64,000 nucleotides of DNA from Legionella beliardensis (GTDB lineage Bacteria; Pseudomonadota; Gammaproteobacteria; Legionellales; Legionellaceae), in assembly GCF_900452395.1 (NCBI RefSeq), contig NZ_UGNV01000001.1:2708501-2772500 (forward strand), given 5' to 3'. A model generated the notes under the pieces. The model did not search any database. It was not told the DNA's origin and worked only from the letters and a program-made list of their open reading frames with translations. Both the position numbers and the translations under genes were made by a program. Shown in pieces: positions 56,530-64,000 of this stretch (position 1 is its first letter; the number at the start of each line of letters is the position of its first letter).

Positions 56530-57082
56530 GACTACTACTCGGTAAATTAATAAAATGTTGTCGATAATACACTAATTCTGCAATTGAATCTTTTATGTCA
56601 TCAAGTGCCAAATGCTTTGATTCTTTGGTGGCGCCATCAATTAATTTAGGCTGCCAGCGCTTTACCAATTCTTTCAACGTACTTACATCTAAGTTACGGT
56701 AATGAAAGAAGGCTGCTAACTCAGGCATATATTTATATAAAAACCGTCTATCTTGACAAATACTATTACCACACATTGGCGACTTGCCTCTATCAATATA
56801 TTGTTTTAAAAATTCAATTGTTTGCTGCTCTGCTTGTGCCTCAGTGATCGTTGATTCAAGTACGCGCTTAACTAAACCCGATTGATTATGCTGCCTGGTA
56901 TTCCATTCATCCATATTATTTATGAGATCTTCTGACTGATAAATAGCAATAACAGGCCCTTCTGCCAAGATATTTAAATGGAGATCGGTCACTACCGTCG
57001 CTATCTCAATAATCCTATCTCTTTCAGGCTCAAGGCCTGTCATTTCTAAATCGAGCCAAATTAAATTGTTATTATTTTTCAT
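56516..57082 (-). CDS. orn: Oligoribonuclease
   Basis: Orn degrades 2-5 nt RNAs and pGpG to mononucleotides. The 188 residues show the DEDD exonuclease: [11 protein letters not shown] (D, E), ICQDRRFL and the C-terminal [11 protein letters not shown] with the active Asp. The neighbouring divergent rsgA is a common partner of orn. Confidence 0.96.
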   Translation of the reverse strand: MKNNNNLIWLDLEMTGLEPERDRIIEIATVVTDLHLNILAEGPVIAIYQSEDLINNMDEWNTRQHNQSGLVKRVLESTITEAQAEQQTIEFLKQYIDRGKSPMCGNSICQDRRFLYKYMPELAAFFHYRNLDVSTLKELVKRWQPKLIDGATKESKHLALDDIKDSIAELVYYRQHFINLPSSSHDQS

Positions 57083-57085
57083 TAT

Positions 57086-58306
57086 TTATTTCCAAGATTG
57101 TATAATTAATTCAACGCATGCTACTCGACGCTTATGTAACTCTTCTTTAATCGCCAAACCCTGATACCCCTCAGCAATTATATGTTGTACAGATATTTTT
57201 AAGCATTCATCTAATATATATAGCCACTTTTCTTGCTGCGGATAATCTATTAGTTTACCACGACCTTGTAAGTCAGCTTTACAGACAAGCAAAAGCTGCC
57301 TAAATAGGTGCGATCTACGAAAGGCATCCGTTTGCTCAAGTACTTTAACAATTGTTTTAGCACGCAATTCAGATAAACGATGAATCATTAAATGGTATTG
57401 TGAGGCCATCATTGCTAATGCTCGATACTCTGTTGGAATACGTAAGCGTTGACATAACGCCTTAATCACTTGTACGCCTTTTTCTTCATGACCATGATGG
57501 CTTGGCCATTTATGCATAGGGCTTAATCCTTTACCTAAATCATGCAAAAGAGCGGCAAAGCGGACAATTGGATCCTCTGATGCAAGGGCCGCTGCTTGAA
57601 GAACCATTAATGTATGAATGCCACTGTCAATTTCAGGATGGTATTTTGGTGGATTAGGAACACCAAATAAGCAGTCAAATTCAGGTAAGATTACTGCTAA
57701 CGCATCACATTGACGCAGTATTTTAATAAATACCTCTGGATTTCTTTCTGTCAAGCTACGTTGCCACTCTTGCCAAACTCGTTCCGGTACTAAATAATCG
57801 AGCTCGCCTTTTTTTACCATTTTATACATTAATAAACGTGTTTCTTCCGCTAATTGAAACCCTAAATGATGGTAACGTGCTGCAAACCGTGCCACACGTA
57901 AAACACGTACTGGATCTTCTATAAATGCTTCTGAGACATGTCGCAGTTTTTTAGCTTTGATATCTTTTACACCTTCAAAGGGGTCAATAATATTACCTTT
58001 ATCATCCATGGCTATTGCATTGATTGTTAAGTCTCTGCGACTTAAATCTTCTTCTAACGTCACATGCTCATCAAAATTACAAGTAAACCCATAATAGCCG
58101 GGTGAGATTTTTTTTTCTTGGCGGGCTAGTGCATACTCTTCACGCGTGATTGGATGTAAAAATACTGGAAAATCGCGGCCAACTTGCTGAAAACCTTGCT
58201 CTTTCATTAAAGAAGGTGTAGCGCCTACAACTACCCAATCCCGTTCTTTCACAGCATAATTAAGTAATTGATCTCGAACAGCACCACCCACTAAATAAGT
58301 TTTCAT
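57086..58306 (-). CDS. cca: CCA tRNA nucleotidyltransferase with HD domain
   Basis: Cca adds or repairs the 3' CCA end of tRNAs. The 406 residues have the catalytic core GGAVRDQLL, ERDWVVVGATP, EDLSRRDLTINAIAMD and RFAARYHHLGF, followed by an HD phosphohydrolase-type domain (AALLHDLGKG, about 245-300) as in E. coli. It follows orn by three bases in the minus direction. Confidence 0.96.
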   Translation of the reverse strand: MKTYLVGGAVRDQLLNYAVKERDWVVVGATPSLMKEQGFQQVGRDFPVFLHPITREEYALARQEKKISPGYYGFTCNFDEHVTLEEDLSRRDLTINAIAMDDKGNIIDPFEGVKDIKAKKLRHVSEAFIEDPVRVLRVARFAARYHHLGFQLAEETRLLMYKMVKKGELDYLVPERVWQEWQRSLTERNPEVFIKILRQCDALAVILPEFDCLFGVPNPPKYHPEIDSGIHTLMVLQAAALASEDPIVRFAALLHDLGKGLSPMHKWPSHHGHEEKGVQVIKALCQRLRIPTEYRALAMMASQYHLMIHRLSELRAKTIVKVLEQTDAFRRSHLFRQLLLVCKADLQGRGKLIDYPQQEKWLYILDECLKISVQHIIAEGYQGLAIKEELHKRRVACVELIIQSWK

Positions 58307-58460
58307 TCATAACCTTGTTAACAAATGTATTGCTATCACATTAAATTAGCTTATCTTAACTTGTACTTTATAGTAATTTGGCATCATACTGTACAAATTC
58401 TAAAATTTAAATTGCAACCATTCTTTGAAAATGTTTGCAATTATAGACTATTTTTTAATC

Positions 58461-59429
58461 ATGAGTAAAAGAAGGCTTAATAAACAACAAACTGCTCGTA
58501 TTCAAAAAATACAAGCAGGTTTTCAGCAGGGCAATAACTCCTCCGATTATGAGGACGGCCTCGTTATTTCTCGATTTAGCCGCCATGCTGAAATCGAAGA
58601 TACACAAGGTAATCGCATTCATTGTTCAATCCGCCCTAACATTGATTCATTAGTAGCAGGCGACAACGTTGTTTGGCAATCAACAGGCTTGGGCCAAGGT
58701 GTAGTTGTCAGTTGCTATCCACGTAAAACGGTATTAATCCGTACCGATAAACGTGAGGAAAATAAGCCCATTGCTGCTAACATTACCCAAATTTTTATCG
58801 TGGTGGCACCAAAACCTGCTATCAGCTGGACTTTACTTGATAGCTATTTAGTGATGGCTGAAATTTTGCAGCTAAAAGCACAAATTATCTTAAATAAGAT
58901 AGATTTACCCTGTTTAGATGTACAAGAGGAGTTAATACATTGCTACAAGCCTTTAGGCTATGGCCTTTTATTCATCTCAAAAGAAAATTCACAAAGCTAT
59001 TTGCCCCTACAGCAAGCCTTCCAAGGCCAGGTTAGTGTTTTTGTAGGTCAGTCGGGCGTGGGTAAATCTTCTTTAATAGAACGTATATTACCGCATGAAA
59101 AAATTCAAGTTGCAGCAATTTCAGAATTGTCTGAGCTAGGTTGCCATACAACAAGTAATTCTCGTTTTTATCATCTACCAGGGGGAGGAGCTTTAATTGA
59201 CTCTCCGGGGGTACGTGATTTTTGCTTAAGCAATATTTCTTCTAGTGAGGCTATTTATGGCTTTCGTGAACTTAGAGACTTCGCATCAAAATGTAAATTT
59301 CGTAATTGTAATCATCGCGATAATCCTGGCTGTGCTTTAATAGCAGCAGTTAACCAGGGGCTCGTGTCATCCAGGCGCTACGATAATTTCATTAAAATTA
59401 CATTGCAGCTGGCAGAGCAGAACTACTAA
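58461..59429 (+). CDS. rsgA: Small-subunit maturation GTPase RsgA
   Basis: RsgA is a circularly permuted GTPase that checks late 30S assembly. The 322 residues have an OB domain (about 25-95), GTPase motifs in permuted order (NKID, GQSGVGKSSL, DSPGVRDF) and a C-terminal zinc site (CKFRNCNHRDNPGC). ATG at 58461 gives MSKRRLNKQQ, matching the family; a TTG at 58425 and an ATG at 58431 would add residues with no homology. The 3' end overlaps the effector-like gene by 32 bases. Confidence 0.95.
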   Translation: MSKRRLNKQQTARIQKIQAGFQQGNNSSDYEDGLVISRFSRHAEIEDTQGNRIHCSIRPNIDSLVAGDNVVWQSTGLGQGVVVSCYPRKTVLIRTDKREENKPIAANITQIFIVVAPKPAISWTLLDSYLVMAEILQLKAQIILNKIDLPCLDVQEELIHCYKPLGYGLLFISKENSQSYLPLQQAFQGQVSVFVGQSGVGKSSLIERILPHEKIQVAAISELSELGCHTTSNSRFYHLPGGGALIDSPGVRDFCLSNISSSEAIYGFRELRDFASKCKFRNCNHRDNPGCALIAAVNQGLVSSRRYDNFIKITLQLAEQNY

Positions 59430-62400
59430 AATAAAATTCGTCATTGTCTTGGCTATTTTCAAGGAAGGGGATATTTGCTGTAAATTTATTAAAATACTTA
59501 GGCAACATACTTATTTCATAATTTACTAACGTAGTTTTAGCAATTTTTTCTAAAATAGTAGGCAGTTGATACCACTCTTGTTCACTTAAATGAAATGCTT
59601 CTAATTCTTGTTGAAGGCGTTTGACTACTTCTTGATAAAGATTACTGTTTACAGAGGTATCTTTAAATAATACAAAACTTTTAGAAGGGCGAGCTATCTG
59701 GGATGCTACCCGATGAATTAAAAATTCACTGATAATTTTTACTAACGTAGCTGGCGGAATAGGCTCAACTTTTAATCTTAATTGCCCTAAAATCTCCTCA
59801 CCCTCTTCTTTTGAAATATCTCTCAAAAATTCAGAGAATTTAATATTAATTCTTATCCATTTTAAATAATCATTCTGCTCTTGTAGAAGTGTTAAAATAA
59901 TTTCTTCTAAAAAAAGTTCCATCTGAGGCGTGATACGATTGTTTTTTTCTTTGTAAGACCACAAGACTGTGAGTAGCGTGTCTGGCTCAAAGCAGGTGAT
60001 AGTCGCTTGTTTAAATAAAGATTCATCAATGATTTTGCCTAACCAAGCGATGGTATCTGGGTAGCGTAGTAATGCAACACGGTAGCCGTCATTAACAAAA
60101 GCAGGTTTAATAATTGATTCTAATAAAGAAGCATAAATAAATCGGGCTTGCGAAAAATTCCCTGTCATTATTGCTTTTTTTATTAATTGCATTATATCAC
60201 TACCCGTTTTAGTAATTGTGTTAGCACAATCCCATAACGTTAAAGAAACGCCTGTTAAAGGAAGATATTTAAAGGTATGTGTCATAACGGATACACACAA
60301 TATTAAAATTCTTTTTATTGCTTCCTCAAAGCTAATTTGATCATAATCGCTATATACTTTTTTTGCCGATTGCAATCTAAGCGCATCAACTCTAACTTTA
60401 TGTTCCCATTCAACTGGAAAGCGCATAAATGGGTCGTGATCAAGAACAAATTTTAAAAAATATTGCGCATTAACCACAAGGCATTCACCTTTATCTAACA
60501 CCTGCTCTAATACTTCTAAAAATGTAACCTTTCTACCTTCAAATAAAATACTCTGATTTAAAAGCCGCACTCGCTCTTCTTCTGGCAGGCCATTTAAGTA
60601 TTTTAAAAAATCTCTATAGCTATTTTCAGCACATTGTAATTGCGGCGCTGTAATATCATTACCTAAATATAGCCCTTCCGGATACAAAGTACCTTCTACT
60701 AATTTTTTTACTTCCATTACTGTCTTTCGACTCACTGGCACATCATGCCTTTCTTCTTCAGCTGCATTAAAGTAATGAACAAACTGTGGTAAAGAATGTT
60801 TTATACGTTCTTTTTCTACAGCCGTAAATGGCTTTACAATTGTATGATTACAATTGTAAAACGTTCTACGGTACTTAAAATTGTTTACACAATTTGGCAA
60901 GAATACCAGCTCGTCCCCTTGTTCTGAAAGAATATAATGTGTTAATGGATAAACAGTAAGCTTTTCTCTAGTTATAAAATCCACCTCATGCGTTAAAGAA
61001 GGTATGAGTAATTTATAATAACTAGCCGGGGTTAAATCAATAAGACCTGCTCCCTCTAAATATTGCGCTAATGCAATCCAAGATTTATTTGGGCCTTCTA
61101 CTAAACGGGTATAATCAAGTGAGGTATCTATAATTTCTAGCCATCGTGAGGCAAAAAGTTCCGAAATTTCTTTAATGAGCTCATGATCTATCTGCTCCAA
61201 ACTTAACATTTTTTGCGTTAGATTTTCTATTTTCAATTTTAATAAATCAGAAGCTGAGTCTAGTGATAAGCTATTAATTAATAACCTTAGTTGAGAAATA
61301 TTATAATAAGGTCCAGCTTTAAGATTTTGATAGACAGAGGCTAATTGATTATGCTTTGCAACTAAGGAATGATCAATCTCATAGATCCATTGAGCTACAA
61401 TTTTAAATTTAGACGCAGCCCTCTGTGAACCCTGCAATAGCTCTATTAAAAGCTCTAAAAGATAAAATTGCTTACCTCTTAACTTAAAGATAACACTATA
61501 AAGATTATTGACATCTTCAAGTTTGCTTACTTTAAGACTATTAATAAAATCAACTAAATTACTATTTAATTCAGTTTTGTTACCTGAGTCTAACCAATGA
61601 TAATACGATTCTATAAGGCTTAATAAGCTTGGCAGTAAATGCTCTGGTAATTGGCCTGAATCTTTCCAAGCTGGAGCAAACTGCCTTATTAAACAATGCC
61701 AGATAGTTGGCTCATTTTTATCATTTTGTAGATATACGTTATCCTCATTATGAATAACCTCCTGCCAGTTCATTGACAGTAGCCCTGTTAATTCCTCGAG
61801 TAAATTAGCATTAAAATTTTTTTGACTGAGAAATTTATTCTTAAATAAAACAACTTTTGCATTAAACGATGGCTGTGTATGGATAGATAAACTATTTAAC
61901 AATTCTTGCAAATTGTAAAATTCAAAGTAGTACTTTGTATGTAGAGGGCGCTCTGAAAATTTCTCTTTAAGACCGCAGGGAAAATGGAGTGTATAAATCT
62001 TATCAAGTACGGTATATAATTTTTTTGCTAAATCATTAGACATTTCTAAACAATCAAGCAGAATTTGGATTAAATAAATGGTTTTTTGCTCGTATTCAAA
62101 AGATATACTATAAAAAGCATTGATATCTTCCGCTGCACACGAGTTCAAGTAATTACAAAAATCCTTGAAAGCTAGCTTAAATTTAGTGAAATCATTTGTT
62201 TCTTCACAATCAAAGAAGGCATAAATTACTTCGCACCACGCAAGCAATAACTCACTCTTAATAGAATTACTCTGCCATGCAGGAATTATCTCCTTGATAA
62301 AATTATCCCAAAAATTAGAATTTACCGCTGGCGCCGATGCAGCTTGTTGTTTATTACGAATTCGAGCCAATTCTTTAACGGTTATTAATTTACCGCCTTC

Positions 62401-62895
62401 AAATTTTCCATGAGCAGTAAAGGCCTGGGTTGACTGTTGCAATTTCTGCATAAGGCTAGTTACAGAATAAAGCGTTTGGTCGTCATTACCAATATATAAA
62501 TCGGTGAAATCTGTTATAGAATTTAAATCTAGTTCTGGTGAAGCTGCTTGTACCCCCGGAATTAAGATGGTTGCCAAAGGTTTTTTTGTTAAACTGCTTA
62601 AAGATATGCCCAACAATACCCATTCGTCACGCTTAGTGGTTGAAAGTAGCGTATAGTCATCCTTGGTATCAATAATATTATGCCAGCGCCTTGCAAAAAT
62701 AGTCTCCAGATAATTTATTTCACTTTCTGAAAGCTCTCTTTCTAAATCCAACGAAGAAAATTTTTCCTCAAATGAACGCAAAAATACTAGATCCTCAGAG
62801 TTAAGACTAGCTTCTCTTAAAGATAAACTATGAATAAATTCTTGAAGACATCGGACTGACATGCAACCTACTATCCCATAAACTGGTTGTTTCAT
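59398..62895 (-). CDS. Large modular protein, Dot/Icm effector candidate
   Basis: This 1165-residue protein is not recognised. It has no signal peptide; hydrophobic stretches are short. Three related segments are visible near residues 17-95, 330-402 and 536-608, each with an LxxxLNSLSL-like start, and W-xx-I-I-D/H then DDYTxL in the first and third. Segments at about 205-300 and 408-510 are also alike (IIPAW / FAPAW ... YSISF / YSVIF ... LLDCLE / LLIELLQ). A third copy may lie at about 770-830. The C-terminus ENSQDNDEFYFSSSALPAAM is acidic with small terminal residues, as in many effectors. Size, AT-rich base composition and isolation fit a Dot/Icm effector, but export is not shown. Confidence 0.7.
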   Translation of the reverse strand: MKQPVYGIVGCMSVRCLQEFIHSLSLREASLNSEDLVFLRSFEEKFSSLDLERELSESEINYLETIFARRWHNIIDTKDDYTLLSTTKRDEWVLLGISLSSLTKKPLATILIPGVQAASPELDLNSITDFTDLYIGNDDQTLYSVTSLMQKLQQSTQAFTAHGKFEGGKLITVKELARIRNKQQAASAPAVNSNFWDNFIKEIIPAWQSNSIKSELLLAWCEVIYAFFDCEETNDFTKFKLAFKDFCNYLNSCAAEDINAFYSISFEYEQKTIYLIQILLDCLEMSNDLAKKLYTVLDKIYTLHFPCGLKEKFSERPLHTKYYFEFYNLQELLNSLSIHTQPSFNAKVVLFKNKFLSQKNFNANLLEELTGLLSMNWQEVIHNEDNVYLQNDKNEPTIWHCLIRQFAPAWKDSGQLPEHLLPSLLSLIESYYHWLDSGNKTELNSNLVDFINSLKVSKLEDVNNLYSVIFKLRGKQFYLLELLIELLQGSQRAASKFKIVAQWIYEIDHSLVAKHNQLASVYQNLKAGPYYNISQLRLLINSLSLDSASDLLKLKIENLTQKMLSLEQIDHELIKEISELFASRWLEIIDTSLDYTRLVEGPNKSWIALAQYLEGAGLIDLTPASYYKLLIPSLTHEVDFITREKLTVYPLTHYILSEQGDELVFLPNCVNNFKYRRTFYNCNHTIVKPFTAVEKERIKHSLPQFVHYFNAAEEERHDVPVSRKTVMEVKKLVEGTLYPEGLYLGNDITAPQLQCAENSYRDFLKYLNGLPEEERVRLLNQSILFEGRKVTFLEVLEQVLDKGECLVVNAQYFLKFVLDHDPFMRFPVEWEHKVRVDALRLQSAKKVYSDYDQISFEEAIKRILILCVSVMTHTFKYLPLTGVSLTLWDCANTITKTGSDIMQLIKKAIMTGNFSQARFIYASLLESIIKPAFVNDGYRVALLRYPDTIAWLGKIIDESLFKQATITCFEPDTLLTVLWSYKEKNNRITPQMELFLEEIILTLLQEQNDYLKWIRINIKFSEFLRDISKEEGEEILGQLRLKVEPIPPATLVKIISEFLIHRVASQIARPSKSFVLFKDTSVNSNLYQEVVKRLQQELEAFHLSEQEWYQLPTILEKIAKTTLVNYEISMLPKYFNKFTANIPFLENSQDNDEFYFSSSALPAAM

Positions 62896-63480
62896 ATTAC
62901 AGTAAGTTCCAATAATATAATATTTATATGTAATAACTACATCTTTTCATCATTAATAATTTAGGCTATCAACTAAACAACAAAATCATTAAGTATAAAG
63001 ACGTAATTTACCAATAAATACAGTTCATTATTTAATGATCGAAACCATTATCTTGTTAATAATTTATTCAATAACTAAATGAACTTACCATTTAATTACT
63101 TAATTTTAAAGTAAAAATCAAATTTTGAGAAAATTTTTGTAAATTATACCTAAAATAATCAACTATAGGATTAAATCGCTGTTAAAGAGAGAGCTACTGT
63201 TAAGGATAAGTATGAGGAAATAGACCTAAATCATAAACCTAAAAACAAACATGTGGCTTTCAAAAACTAATATATACGCGATTGCCATTAAACCATCAGC
63301 TAATAAAGAGACACAGGTGAAGCTAAGCATCGTGTAGCCGAACACAGACAATCGTTAGACTGCACGTCGTTTAGCCCAACCTACATTCATAAGTAGCTCA
63401 GTGCCTGTGTTAAACGAGAATGTTTACTCTAAAATAAGGCCACAAATACAAGATAGCATGACATTTGACTTACTAATGCC
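62896..63480. other. Long intergenic region before rRNA operon end
   Basis: This stretch of about 585 bp contains no visible gene. It is AT-rich at first and then includes a degenerate palindrome (63311-63410). The adjacent rRNA operon runs toward it and ends at a terminator at its far edge. Confidence 0.6.
63311..63410. repeat. Degenerate palindrome with GTAG/CTAC core
   Basis: ACACAGG (63311-63317) pairs with CCTGTGT (63404-63410) and encloses a segment starting GTAG at 63334 and ending TAGCCCAACCTAC at 63384. The ending is like that of common proteobacterial repeats. Pairing inside is imperfect. Confidence 0.4.
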
Positions 63481-63507
63481 AAAAAAAAAGCGGCTTAAAG
63501 CCGCTTT
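63481..63507 (-). terminator. rRNA operon terminator
   Basis: A 10-bp stem AAAGCGGCTT/AAGCCGCTTT (63487-63507) with a T-run of nine on the minus strand ends the rRNA operon, just past the 5S gene. Confidence 0.9.
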
Positions 63508-63518
63508 AGGAATAAAGC

Positions 63519-63632
63519 CCTGGCGATGACCTACTTTCACATGGGGAAGCCCCACACTATCATCGGCGTACGTCTGTTTCACTTCTGAGTTCGAGATGGA
63601 TCAGGTGGTTCCAAACGGCTATGGTCGCCAGG
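63519..63632 (-). rRNA. rrf: 5S ribosomal RNA
   Basis: The minus strand begins CCTGGCGACC and ends with TCGCCAGG, forming the terminal helix, with GAACTCAGAAGTGAAAC and GATGATAGTGTGGG in between, as in all gammaproteobacterial 5S RNAs. About 114 nt. It is followed by the terminator. Confidence 0.95.
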
Positions 63633-63734
63633 AAAACTGGGTACCGGTTAACTTACATTTAAGTTAAGCCGGTGGGTAAAGATTAAATGGTTACAAGCGC
63701 TCACCTTAAGCACTTACAGCACTTCAGGTTATAT

Positions 63735-64000
<266 letters not shown>

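Overview
The window comes from a low-GC gammaproteobacterium, almost certainly Legionella or a close member of the Legionellaceae. The evidence is a set of Dot/Icm type IVB secretion genes (dotD-dotC-dotB and dotA-icmV / icmW-icmX) in the chromosomal setting expected for Legionella, next to ftsYEX-rpoH on one side and miaA-mutL, sspAB and petABC on the other. Two proteins look like secreted effectors and one regulator resembles LqsR. Both strands are densely coded, and most genes are ordinary housekeeping genes.

Layout. 1-1617: end of an unidentified gene and an ATP-dependent DNA ligase. 1713-2885: ankyrin-like effector candidate. 3211-6912 (minus): rpoH, ftsX, ftsE, ftsY. 6973-10144: two M16 peptidase subunits and rsmD. 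10221-13177: dotD, dotC, dotB, with a 439-bp gap before dotB. 13186-13942 (minus): a pair of small membrane proteins. 14014-17510 (minus): dotA and icmV, divergent from icmW-icmX (17617-19556). 19618-26723 (minus): glycosyltransferase, small zinc protein, miaA, mutL, amidase, tsaE and nnrDE. 26892-30880 (minus): sspB, sspA and the bc1 complex petC, petB, petA. 31201-39875 (minus): rpsI-rplM, a 2Fe-2S protein, ihfA, pheT-pheS, rplT-rpmI-infC (AUU start) and thrS, followed by tRNA-Val(GAC). 40361-45158 is the accessory patch: orphan and secreted proteins, a serine beta-lactamase-like hydrolase, and a nucleoside phosphorylase bounded by inverted repeats. 45385-48072 (minus): cyclophilin, tgt, dsbB, cytochrome c5. 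48257-50326: VanX-type dipeptidase and LqsR-like response regulator. 50598-54649: hemC-hemD-hemX-hemY. 54917-58306 (minus): CDF exporter, queH, orn, cca. 58461-59429: rsgA. 59398-62895 (minus): a 1165-residue effector candidate built from repeated modules. 63481-64000 (minus): the 3' end of an rRNA operon (23S end, 5S, terminator).

The Dot/Icm genes would build the secretion channel, and the ankyrin-like and 1165-residue proteins are plausible substrates. Several palindromic elements, some ending in GTAG/CTAC and resembling REP or MITE sequences, sit mainly between convergent genes. No phage, insertion sequence with transposase or CRISPR array was seen. No wholly new multi-gene system could be demonstrated. 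The best leads are the modular 1165-residue protein, the inverted-repeat-bounded phosphorylase, the small secreted cysteine-pair proteins beside a GACA-rich candidate operator region, and the orphan LqsR-like regulator.
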